Assembly: GCA_002150815.3 (NCBI GenBank)
Contig: NDFF03000063.1
Span: 1-44,651 of the forward strand
Source of the DNA: Grammothele lineata
Lineage: Eukaryota; Basidiomycota; Agaricomycetes; Polyporales; Polyporaceae
DNA length: 44,651 nucleotides
Direction: 5' to 3'
Positions within the stretch are counted from its first letter, which is position 1. Each line of letters starts with the position of its first letter. Positions 10,520 to 21,063 of the stretch are shown here, one piece after another. Made by a program: the position numbers and the translations under genes. Under the pieces are notes generated by a model that made no database searches, was not told the DNA's origin, and worked only from the letters and a program-made list of their open reading frames with translations.

Positions 10520-11170
10520 TAGACCTACCCCTCGGTGTATTGCTGCTTGAAGTCCTGGCTGTATGTGGCATTGGTCGGGTTGCTAACGTTTTCGTCGCTG
10601 AGGCGGGTAGTATCAGTCGGGCTCGATACATGCACTACTACTTATTCAGGTGTGACGCATCGAAGGTACTTCTACTGAGTTCGATGATGTAGACTATGCA
10701 CACGCTCACATCCCTCTCATCGAGTCCGTAGGAGAGAGCGGCAGTAGTGGGCTCTTTGATGATTTGAATAACGTTGAGGTCAACAATGGTACCTGTGGAC
10801 TTGGTCACCTGACAATGCGAGTCGTTAGGTAGGCGCAGACGGTCATACAACGCTGACGACGGTGACACCGATGTACGACTCGGCGGACCCCTCTATATTG
10901 AGGAGGAACGTTGAATATACCCGTACACGGAACTGTGTTACGTTGAGTCCTCCTTGGGTCGAAACTTCTAGACGACTCTACCACTTACGATGTCGTCTTC
11001 CTTGTCACTGTATGAGATGCAGCGTTAGTGCTTGCCATCCTTGTCAATGACTGTGAAGGCGTTGTGCTTGATACTAGACTGCATCTCGGTAACGGAGATT
11101 TGCATCCGGTGGAATGCTTCGCCTCCATGTGTTTCTTCTGCTGGGATCGAAGCTTATGACATTGCATCGT
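10520..11170 (-). pseudogene. Hsp70 pseudogene, N-terminal ATPase domain part
   Basis: In successive minus-strand frames the following can be read: MEAKHSTGCK (family FDAKRLIGRK), then VTEMQSSIKHNAFTVIDKDG (family PEVQSDMKHFPFTVIDKDG), a degraded AESYIGVTV, and GTIVDLNVIQIIKEPTTAAL (family [20 protein letters not shown]). It ends with STFDAS (family GGTFDVS) and a degraded THLGGEDFDN..FVxDFK region. The order is collinear with residues of roughly 60-240 of cytosolic Hsp70. Frameshifts and stops make this a pseudogene. It continues, after about 2.4 kb of foreign sequence, at 7480-8090. Identification is by pattern recognition, not alignment. Confidence 0.7.
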
Positions 11171-11795
11171 TACCGGGGACTCCGATCGGTGGTATAATAG
11201 CCTGAATATGTAAGAATAGCGGCTGGAGGACTCACAGCGATACGTAGCACTATGAACTAATCGCAGTAATGCAGTTTCTCCGACTCTTCTGGCGTCGGTT
11301 GGGCATAGTACTGAGTACTAGACGACATCAGTAATGCGTGTGCTGCTGTCTGGAACCATATAATGTATGAGTTGAATCCATAAAAAGTGTATGAATTAGA
11401 TGGTGTCTCAACTAGATGTAATCAGCGGCGGTAGCAGAAGGCCGATGTTGCAGGCGGTTCACCGGCTGCTCCCGCGTTTTCCGGTGGGCGGCTGCAGACA
11501 GAAAAGGAACCTGTCACGTGCATGCGCCGAGAGCACCGAATGCTTACACGGCGAGCTCGGCCGGCACCAGCTGACCTCGTGATCGCCATGCCCACGGGCT
11601 GACGAAGCACTGTTCAGGTGTTGGCGTCTAGTTGCAGCTCGCTACTCTTACCTTCAACCCTTTCTCGTACGTTCCGTCCTCTCTTCGTCTCGACCCTCTT
11701 GCAATGTCCTTCGCAAGCCATTTCAAGTGTTATCGTCATCTTACAGGTTCGTACCTTGTGACATATTCGCTCGTTTGGAGTGCGGTGGAAGGGCC
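11171..11795. other. no recognisable gene
   Basis: Only short frames are present. The far N-terminus of the Hsp70 copy may extend into 11171-11330 on the minus strand, but I could not see it convincingly. From about 11632 a plus-strand frame runs into the 70-bp tandem repeat. Confidence 0.25.
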
Positions 11796-12181
11796 GGGTG
11801 CGTGGCGCGGATGGGCTGTGTTTACACGCCCGGACAGCTGCACGCTCGAGCATTGGGAGTACGCTGGGTGCGTGGCGCGGATGGGCTATGTCTACACGCC
11901 CGGACAGCTGCACGCTCGAGCATTGGGAGTACGCTGGGTGCGTGGCGCGGATGGGCTGTGTCTACACGCCCGGACAGCTGCACACTCGAGCATTGGGAGT
12001 ACGCCGGGTGCGTGGCGCGGATGGGCTGTGTCTACACGCCCGGACAGCTGCACGCTCGAGCATTGGGAGTACGCTGGGTGCGTGGCACGGATGGGCCGTG
12101 TTTACACGCCCGGACAGCTGCACGCCCGTGCTCGGGGTATACGCCGGGTGCGCGGCACGGATGGGTTGTATCTCTATGCCC
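11796..12181 (+). repeat. 70-bp tandem repeat array, about 5.5 copies
   Basis: Full copies start at 11796, 11866, 11936, 12006 and 12076, with a partial sixth at 12146. Copies 1-4 are nearly identical; copy 5 and the partial copy 6 are more divergent. Each contains GCGTGGCGCGGATGGGCTGT and ACACGCCCGGACAGCTGCAC. Because 70 is not a multiple of three, every forward frame cycles through the same three peptides every 210 bases. All three forward frames are open through the array (largest frame 11632-12462). Confidence 0.95.
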
Positions 12182-13051
12182 CATCATACACGCATCTGGT
12201 CGTGCCTTCCCATGCTCTGCGAGTGAGTGTATATGATAGGCATGTTATCGACTCTCCCTGCTGTTACACTTTACAATCCCATTGGTTTTATCCCTACGCT
12301 CACGCTCTTCTACTATCACCAGGTATACATCTGATGCGCCGGCAGGGGTCGCCTGCTTGCTTGATTGTTATCCGTGTTTTTCACTTACACATAGCAACAA
12401 TCCGCCAACCTGCTTTTGTACGTCGGGTTCATCCTCGGACGCCATTTGCAACCCTCGATTGATATCGCCACCAGCGTACGTGTCGCTCGTTACGTTTTCA
12501 AGGAACCTGCAGCTTACGCTAACCCTGATAACCGCAGTCATAATGTCTTCATGTCCTAGTTCTTCCTGGTGCGTGTGCATGGAAGACACAGTGCAGACGT
12601 TCTATCGCTCGCGCGCTCGATGACCAGGTGTTAAACACCCGTTCTCATATGGGTACGGTCACACGTCCATGGTAGCGTCGAGGTGATGCGCGTAGGGCAT
12701 GTATGGGTAATATTGAGAGGACATGCGACGCATTCTTCCGTGTTATCCTCGTTGATGCGAAGTCCAGTCACACTCCCTTTGGTAGTATAGTTCATTTACA
12801 ATATCGCCACCGGGACCTTCCGTATCACACATCCATGTACTAGCTCAATCTGAATATATTTTTGTGGATGTCGCGGTGACGATGGTGCATACACCACTAC
12901 GTCATGCATGAGGCTTATTCCGTTAGTTGTTATTCGATGGTAACTAGTTGTTTCGTTGCGTGTAGTATATTGTCCGTACTAAGTGCTTGGTCGGCTGTAC
13001 ACTGATTACAAACTACGGATTGGCGTCCTGCTCATGACTGTATCCGGTCGA
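12182..13051. other. no recognisable gene
   Basis: Only short frames are present after the tandem array. A plus-strand frame at 12282-12623 has splice-like signals but no domain. The right end is the 3' flank of the JmjC gene. Confidence 0.3.
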
Positions 13052-15890
13052 CTAGTCTACAACCATCTCCTCGATCGGCCTAATGTGGGCGTGGCGATGG
13101 CCTATTGACGCCATGAGCTCGTACAAAAAGACGTGGTCAGGACATGAGCCCGGTGTCCGCAAGTACTCGTCATCAACATCCCCAGATACGTCTGGATGCA
13201 CATCCCTTCTGCAAATCGGTATAGCGAGTTAGCACTGTGCTACAATACCGACTCCCGACTCACAGATGGGAGAGGAGTCCCTTGCGATCAAAGGCACCCA
13301 GGCAGAACGCTGCCGGACAACGGTACTTGCGGTCAGCAGTTGCCGGCCTGACGTCATACGGTTTATGGGCTCTCTGACAAGCGCGTTTCGCGGCTTTCCG
13401 GGCCTTCTTGGAAGATAGTGAGAGCTAGGAATGTGCATCAACCGACGAGTCGATATTGGTCTCCCAATCAATGACCGTCGATGCTTCCTACCTCATGAAT
13501 CGGGATGGGCTGAACTTTGGAGTCTAGATTGACACCAGCCTCAACAACATCCATATTACCCGATTGATGTCCTAGGACGTACGAGTCAGCGGTAGTCCCC
13601 GGTATCTTAAGGCAAAGCTGGGAAGTGTTGAACAACATACCTTGTACCATTCCACTAGTAGATTCCTTGTGGGCTGACGCCGATAGCCAGCCATACCACA
13701 AGAGCAACTTCAAGCGCAAAAAATCTTCACCAACCCCGCTCTCAATCCGATGGGCTCGCTGTTGCGGTATCATGTGCGCCATGCGTCCGAGATTGTCCAG
13801 CGATACAAAATCGTACGCGATCTTTATTGCATTCTGAACGTTGACGACCTGCATTCGATGTAAGCCTGGTCTAACTACACAGATTACGCAATAAATGCCC
13901 ACCTGATGTGCACAACCCGCAGGAATAACAATAGCATCTCTGGCGTACTGCTCAATCCTCCAGGCCTTCACGGAATACTTATCTTCTAGGCGCTGAAGCA
14001 TGTCGTCGTCGAGGAAAAGAGAATGAGATTGTATCGGGTCCTTGTGGGCGTATTGAGAGTCTTGTTCACGAGCGAACTGGGCGATCTTCTCGGCGGCCCC
14101 CGCGGGAAAGATTGTCCACACCGCTCCGGGTTTACTGGCATCAAGTGCCCACGGCATCATGTTGATCGCGTCTGCGACATCAAGATGAAGGTTCGTGGTG
14201 CCAAACACGAGGAACAAGATTAAGCACGCCGTCGCGATATAAAACTTGGGCCCTGCATGTATCACATCGTTCAGCACTTCTAGAAACGAACTGATAGTGA
14301 ACTGTGCTCACCAAGATCGGGGCGAATACCATTGTCTGGGAAATGAGCGGCCAAGTTCAGACGTCCATTAAGGCCCAGAATATTGCGGCAGATCGGTGGA
14401 ATACAGTCCCTAAAGTCATCGTAGAATGCCACAAACGCTTCCTTCATCGTCTGATCTGGCGGCCAGTCCTATACAGAGGCCATCAATATGCACAGTCGGT
14501 ACGAAATGAACGGACGTACTTTGATCTTGACGAACGTGTCCTCCAAATCAGGCCGCTTGAGAAGTTCAAAGAACTGCTGGGCCGTCCACGGTCCAGAAAT
14601 CTCGTCGTCCGTCTTACAATCGATCACAGTGACCTTTTCCGAGCCATGATGTTGGATGAACACGTCGGGATCCCATCGCGTTTGCAACCTTGAACCAAGG
14701 CCCTTCAGAAGGATCGGTGCCCTGCTCTTGCAAGCGTTCCGGATCTGCCGTTTCGACATTGAATCGACAAAAAACGTGGCGAGTTTATGAGTGTCTGGAT
14801 CGACCGATCGATCTGAACGTTCGCCGCGCTGACTATTCAGCGTATGTAAATATGATAACTCGTGTATGGGGGCCTAATTACCATTACCTTCGCTCGCTAA
14901 TCAGAGTTCTCATGCTGCGTATAGCATCGTTCAGTACTGACGGCTGGAACCTAGTCAGGCGTCGGAAGTCTACTGGCCGGTGTACGAGCACTGGTTTGAC
15001 CGTACACTTCATACAATCCCGCCACTTTGACGGCTGTGACGCTTGTTAGTTTGTGCACATGCAATTGGCGAAGGCCGCATACTGTGTTCCCATTCGTCGT
15101 TAGGTCGTCCATGCAGGCGCCGCAGATCTCTGCGCCACAACTCCCGCAGAGCCATGATCCGCAAAAGAGCTCACTAGCACAACCGTCTACATCCTCTATC
15201 AACTAATCGCTTGTGTGTCTCGGATTAATCTCTTACCGCAAGTGACGCGTACATTCAGCTCCCGTTTTCGGTAGACTACTGAGTCACATTCGACGTGAGC
15301 TTTTTCGGCTTCTAGATCTGGAAGTAGAGCTTCCGCTACCCGCATCTACAAATGCCCATCAGAATAAGTGTTTAGGCTATGAACAAATCGCCTACGAGCA
15401 ATAAATCCACGCAAGACTGGTCCATCTTCTCATTGTGAACTAGACGAAATGATGGATCGGGTGCATCTTCGGAATGGAATGAAACGCTCCCGGCGTCGGC
15501 GCCCTCCGCAACGGATACACGCCGAAATCCTGCTGCATGAGTGAGAAGGTGAAGTGCAGTTAGTAGGCGACTCACCCCGATGACGGCAATCCTTGTATTG
15601 CCTGATAGCGCAAGAACAACACTTCGGCAATTTCTTGAATGCCCTGTCCGTGCGCGCCGAAGCACAATGTTCCGACTGATACTTCCACATTGGAGAATCG
15701 GGATGCGCTGTCGACGTCAACAATCAAGGTAGACGTGGCAATCCGAACTCACGTGACTGTTTGCCCGTGTTTGTTCCGAATACGGCTCGGCTGTTAAACA
15801 AGTCCGAGTAGGTCCGAATTCGTTGTCCGTTGCTAGATGCAGAAGGACAGTTCTCAGTTACTGTCTGTAGAACTAGATGCCATTGGGACA
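13052..15890 (-). CDS. KDM3-type JmjC-domain protein with zinc fingers and C-terminal C2H2
   Basis: This is a multi-exon minus-strand gene of the JmjC family, Fe(II)/2-oxoglutarate dioxygenases acting mostly as nuclear histone lysine demethylases. In order the exons give CCSCAIRQYKDCRH (cysteine-rich module, ~15600), LLPDLEAEKAHVECDS, CGSWLCGSCGAEICGACM (second zinc module, ~15150), and then WDPDVFIQHHGSEKVTVIDC and WPPDQTMKEAFVAFYDDFRD. The JmjC core follows, with GTTNLHLDVADAINMM (HxD iron ligands) and IPAGCAHQV (second His). After an in-frame 54-base intron the frame resumes at VVNVQNAIKIAYDFVS. The last exons encode a C2H2-like finger (CPAAFC...HLRDVH) and end at 13052. The iron ligands are intact. 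The 5' end is not resolved; exon sequence reaches at least 15800. The architecture matches the expanded mushroom KDM3-like family. There are no operon-like neighbours; the downstream 70-bp array is about 0.9 kb away. Confidence 0.75.
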
Positions 15891-16575
15891 TGTTGGGTCA
15901 CTTGTTGTTGGTTCGAAAGTGTTCCCACCGATTCTCTCGTCAATCGAATATTGATCTACTTACGTGCTACACATATTACATGTTTCGGATGTACCGTTGA
16001 CGGTAGGCGTTATGAGTATACATGTACCGGTTCCACGAACATGTTATTTGGTATTCTAGTGTCGAGGTTAATGGTGACCGGGACCCATCGCCCAAGCGGA
16101 AATATGTTTCAGGCTACGATCAGAAGTCAGTGGCGGGTCGCCAGGACCGCCGGATGCCCGGTCGGTCTGTGAAGCTGATCAAATTGCCGCTCATCGGTCT
16201 GCAGTCATGTGATGCCGTCGTCACGACCTACATCTAGATAAGCGGGTGGCGTGGATCTGACATCACAGGTCAGACCGTCGTCGGTCGGGGAATGGCCTCG
16301 GTTCCCTTTTCGGGCAAGGAAACAAGTTTAGGCCATGGACGCGATTTGGTGCCCGGTACCTGGTGTTTGTTCATTTGTCAGCATCGGGCGGACGGACGGA
16401 TGTCGTAATATCCAGGATTTGATATTGTTCGGTGAGGCACATTTCGGCGTCGGAGTGGTGGACTCGTCGGGAGTCCCATTCGGGAGGTTCATCGGCGAAC
16501 GGCGTGGTTCATGTAGTCTGAGGCGGAATCGTATATATTGGCATATTCACTCGCACTTGCTGTTGCTCTAGCACG

Positions 16576-17603
16576 ATGGGCGACCAGTTCGTTCACGTCG
16601 ATCGCGCGTTGCTGAAGCGTACAAGGTTGGTGCATCCCCAGTGATGATCTTATAAAGGCTTACCGTCTTGTGGATTTATCGACATCAGGTCCCTGTCACC
16701 GTCATTGCTCGCAAGCATAGATGACTCAAAACGACCTCGCATCTCGAAGGAAGTACATGGCCGAATTGGCAGCGGTGGCCCTGACGGTATGAGGAACATT
16801 CGTGTCCGGAAGTGGGTCCCTGAATGCGTTGAACGGTGAGAATGTTCGATACCACAATCGGTCATGTAGTCTTACCGGAGTTAGGCGTCTTTCCAATGGT
16901 GTTCTGGACTTCAAGAGTGAGCGCTACGCTGTGGCGACTCTGGGCCGTTTCCCCAACGAGGCTTGTTGGGGTCCCAAGACTGTCGATCGAGATCTATCTA
17001 ATACGGTCTGCTGGTGGACGCGACCGTTGACCGTCTGGGTCGTCGGCTACGTTGAGGACCTGAGATACGGCTTTACTAGTACTGACCCTTGGCCACGACT
17101 CGTCCTGGAGTTAAGTCTACTGCGGGGGGTCGACGACGATGGTGCTTCACGTTGCGTTGAGAACTTTGACGTGGCGGTTGGTGAGTGCATGTCCGGATCT
17201 GGATTATAATGAACCTAACGCTCACGTTGTGTCATAGGACGTGACCAGCGGGTCTTGATATCACAGAAAGCGTCGCGTGGTAGTACTCTCACCGTAAGTG
17301 GTTGACAGCAGATTGTCACCTGTGCGCGATAGTGCTGACATAAGTGATGAGGGTATGAGCGAAACGTATGATGCTACAGAAGTTTACCGTTCGAAGGACA
17401 AGATGGCGCGTATTCCGGTATCTGAACTCGTCGCAGGTGATATCGTGCTTGCAGAGTGCCATATCATGCGGCATTCGTTTCAGGGTGGCCGCAGGGGTCA
17501 GAAACGGGATGCATGGTTTGAGTTGCGTTCGGTTTCTCGGTTGGCAGGTCGACCGACGCACGCTGCTGGGAATTTGAGTTCGGACTTCCCATACACGTTC
17601 TAG
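16576..17603 (+). CDS. GDIV-family hypothetical protein (copy A)
   Basis: This is a multi-exon plus-strand gene of unknown function. A start exon (16576-16625, beginning MGDQFVHVDRALLKR) splices in phase to an exon starting at 16689 (SLSPSLLASIDDSKRPRISK). The middle exons are uncertain. GT-AG introns are visible near 17180-17238 and after 17290. The last exon encodes VSELVAGDIVLAECHIMRHS, then LRSVSR, and ends in SSDFPYTF with a stop at 17601-17603. The same pattern (GDIV..E.H..R, a second strand with S[MV]SRV, and a final DF) is seen in copy B at 32747-32953, and a looser version in the gene at 36594-38210. The domain looks like a beta-rich fold. I know similar unnamed proteins in mushroom genomes, but assign no function. 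Confidence 0.5.
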
Positions 17604-19077
17604 CGTAGCATCCCCTGTGGTTGCCCGTGTGTATGTTGGAGATACCACCCATTTCGTGATATTCTTGACCGTTAGCTCCAAGACAGCCACCAGCGTATGT
17701 CTGTTAATGAGAGATGAACGCGATTGGCCAGGTAGGACGTGTGCCTCATAGGATATGTGTCATATCATCCCAGATGATGGATGATAGGAAGCGTTCGATT
17801 GCGAGTACCGCATGCGGTCGCATTACGTAACCATTTCCCGCCCCTGGCAGACGCGCCGCGCATCTGGGTAGCGTTGGCGCACTTCTTAGATTCTCACCTT
17901 CAGAAAAGTACTACCACATCGGACCCTTCTCCGGCTTTACTCAAGGCGCAAAGGTGTACAAGACTGAGCGCGATGTGGTGCAGTCGGTATCTGTATGATC
18001 AGATGAACGTGTTACGATGGATGGATTCCAATAGTGTGGACTTTTGTGGAGACCTGTAGAAGGTACGTCCACTGTTAGTCTTCCCTAGGCAGACCAGTTC
18101 CGCGCACTATTGACGGGAAGGATTGACGTGCGCTCTACTAGTCCACTGTGCTGATGATCTGGTTTCGTCGTGCTCGTTATCGATATTTGAATAGGTCGAT
18201 ACCTACGGGTCGAGTACTGGAGCCATATCGAACGGACATGCTTCGATGCAGTAATCCTTGAATGTACTAATCCCACCACGTTGCACCTCGGCCCATACTT
18301 GCGATGTGCGAGCGTCGGGTCGCTCTTGCTCGCGTACAATAGTTCCAGTGCCGACTCTCCCGAAACGTTCCGATTGCCTCTTGTTGTCGGTGGTCTGGGC
18401 AAGATCATCGCCGGCCTTCCATTTTCCTTTGTCGTCTGGGGATGGCTGTGGCCATGATGTGCGTGACTCTCTTTAACGGGACTCTCTGACATCTGAGCGG
18501 TTCCTATAGCATCACTAGGACTAGAATACTAATCGCACGGCGATACAATCGTTAAGATTGCGACCAGGTGTCTCCACGCGGTGATGATTTCCGTACACGC
18601 CTCATCCATGAATTCGTGGCGTATGTCACAGGTACCACTCGCGGACGAGAGCTGTGGCCGTTTACTGTGTCGTATTTCAGATCGCATCATCGAGTGATTA
18701 ATTCTCGTTACAACTCAACGCTTCATACACGCCTCAACGACCCGCGCGTCACAGCGTCGTCAAATCGATGGGGCTTGCAGCCTGCTCCCATCTGTATTTT
18801 ATTTCATATCCAGGCACCTTTGGTGGTCTGTATCTGGCACTCCGCCGCAAGCCGGCAGAACGCACGATGCGATAGCGTGGTATTGTTGTTCAGCGTACGT
18901 TATTCTGTTTCTTACTACACGCACATATATATGTTTATCCACGCCTTCCGAGAACGACCACGCCTCGCGTTTACGACGAACTACGGCCCATTCGAAGCCA
19001 TCACCGAGGCTGCGTGCAAGTCTAGAAGGCCGTTCGGGTGTCACTTAGGATAAGAGATGAGTTACCGCCAAGACATG
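17604..19077. other. no clear gene; two weak candidate frames
   Basis: On the minus strand an ATG at 18492 opens a frame of 135 codons starting MSESPVKESHAHHGHSHPQ (histidine-rich). On the plus strand 18568-19053 is open for 161 codons. Neither has a recognised domain. The region nearest 19077 is the 3' flank of the RNR small subunit and might hide a final R2 exon, which I could not identify. Confidence 0.2.
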
Positions 19078-20323
19078 TCACAGGGAGCAAACATACAATG
19101 AACACAATGCGGTATCAGAGACCGTATGTTTGTCGAGTCCAGAAGGCTTAAGCGTAAAGCCAGGCTGACGGTAATCGGACACACGCCTTTCGAAAAAGTT
19201 GGTGCGACCATCTAACACGGTGGTCTCCATGAAGGGAAACTGTGAGGTTGTATTGGTGCACAATTCATCATACGTTGTATCCACATTCTGACGCACCGGG
19301 TTATCAACTTTGTATATAGCGGGATGACCTAGGCGCGTCAATAGACCATCTGCCACGTGCTTGATATACTGATTCATCAAGTCGGTATTCATCCCTTCAA
19401 ACCGATCAGGCATTGCTTCTGTAGGCGTGCCAGGCGATAAGTCAGATGAATCAGCACATAAAATGAATGTCGTCTGACCCTTGAAGAACTGTATTTCGAT
19501 GTCGACCGCCTCGCGAATAAGGTTTACTACGGTCTCCCGCGGGGCTTTGTTCGCGAGGTGTTCATGAAGAAGGCAAGCAAACGTCGTATGAAGTCCTTCG
19601 TCCCGTGCAATGAGTTCGTTCATGTGACAGAGACCGGGCATTAATCCTCTGCTACGAAGCCAGAATATCGCAGCGAAAGATGAAGAGAAGAAGATGCCTT
19701 CTACGGCCGCGAACGCGATAAGGCGCACAGCGAAAGGCTGAGTTGTATCTTCGATCCATCGTAACGCCCATTCAGCTTTCATTCGAATTGTTTCCACAGT
19801 TGTGACCGCGTTGAAAACATGTTCGCGTTCGAGCTCCGATCGGACGAACGCGAGCAGAGCGGATGCGTAGGATTCCGCGTGCACATTCTCCCTGCGTACC
19901 AATGTGAGTATTTCTGATTCGGGAGGTTTACTATCTGGCTTCGTACGCCGAACGCACATCATGATTTGGAAACCATAAAAACATCGAGCCTCCGGAATTT
20001 GTACTTCCGAACAGAATCGTTCTACTAAGTTCTCGTTGACTATACCATCTGATGTCGCGAAGAACGCTAGCAGGTGCTTGAAGAACTTGCGCTCGTCGGA
20101 CGTGAGTATGCTGTTCCAGTGATGCATATCTCCTTGGAAATCTGTCTCTTCAGCCGTCCAAAACGCTGCCTGTGCCGTCTTATACGCTTGCCATATCTAT
20201 AAAATGTCAGCCCCATCGAGAACCAATACAATGGCAGACTATGACCTTGGGGAACCGGATGGGGTGGAGTATGAAGCGGTGGTTGTCCTGCTTCAGGATC
20301 TGCTCTTCGGAGGTGTTGTTCAT
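19078..20323 (-). CDS. RNR2: ribonucleotide reductase small subunit (R2), divergent
   Basis: Class I R2 makes the diferric-tyrosyl radical used by R1 to reduce NDPs to dNDPs in the cytosol. The radical-site residues are all visible: D in FFATSDGIVNENLVERF, E/H/Tyr in MENVHAESY after splicing, E in AAVEGIFF, and E/H in ARDEGLH. Four introns fit: 20197-20245 (joins FPK to IWQAYK), 19892-19957, 19419-19478 and 19240-19296. The last three are 66, 60 and 57 bases, stop-free and in frame. The chosen start MNNTSEEQ (20323) is the first Met of the last upstream exon; an open frame continues to 20574, so more N-terminus is possible. The C-terminal tail that docks onto R1 (usually ending like LDADF) is not recognisable, and the frame ends at SLYVCSL. 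It is divergently placed about 740 bases from the Helitron gene, and R1 is about 20 kb to the right. Sequence differs widely from the usual conserved fungal R2. Confidence 0.9.
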
Positions 20324-21063
20324 GACTTCTGGTTTCAGTGGGTTGCGGAAGGTCACTGGATCCCCAATATTAAAAGGTACAGCTAGGCGCTTGAACCGTA
20401 ATCTGTTATGGCAGCATGGGCGCACAACGCGATATCAATGCCAGAGGAGTAGCCATTTTCGGCATCCCGTGTGAGATCGGACTGGGTTTCGGCGTCGGGA
20501 CATGGCTTACTCATGAACTCCGAATGTGGTAAGGGCTGAACGCCCGAGCCCGTCCCGTCGGCGTGCTGCGCCATCGGGGCCGCATTTGGACTAATCAGGG
20601 AATATAGGCACAGGTCCGCTATGTACTGGCGGCGACGGATCTCCCTTTAATGGGATATGTCGTTGACTCGTTGTATCCCGAGACCGTTGATTTCCGCACA
20701 TTGCGCCTGCCGGCGCTTCCATTCATGGATGTAGCTGTGCGTCAAATACCATCGGGACGGAGCTGCGACAGTTTCGAAGACAATTTTTACGCATTTGTAT
20801 GAACTCTACGCTATGGGTAAGCCGTTGCCGCGTCGGAGCCGGCCATCCGCATTGGCCATGTGCTGCCGGACAGGAAACACACCCCGAAGGACGGAAGACA
20901 CATCGTGAACGTGTCTACATTCACATTCAGTTGTCATAGATATCGTCCCGAGAACCGAGCACGTTGTAAACCGGTAGTTTAACAGCGAGGTCGTGCTTGA
21001 ATACTTATTCTCACCAGCGTGTGCCTTCACAGCCGCCATACTCTTCGTGTTGTGTTGACAGTC
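20324..21063. other. intergenic region between divergent R2 and Helitron gene
   Basis: It contains the possible N-terminal exon of R2 (minus, ATG at 20574). It also contains a plus-strand frame around 20609-20806 encoding about 65 residues (YVLAATDLPLMGYVVDSLY) that looks coding but has no recognised domain. Any Helitron 5' end (TC after an A) should lie in or left of this stretch, but is not identifiable by eye. Both divergent promoters must be here. Confidence 0.35.

Noticed and set aside
15901..15930. tRNA gene suggested by a GGTTCGAAA B-box-like sequence
   Set aside because: There is no A box at a suitable distance and no stem pairing.
18799..19044. Hidden final R2 exon carrying a docking tail (SLGDGF on the minus strand)
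   Set aside because: The motif is followed by an open frame rather than a stop, and no good splice site joins it to the R2 frame.
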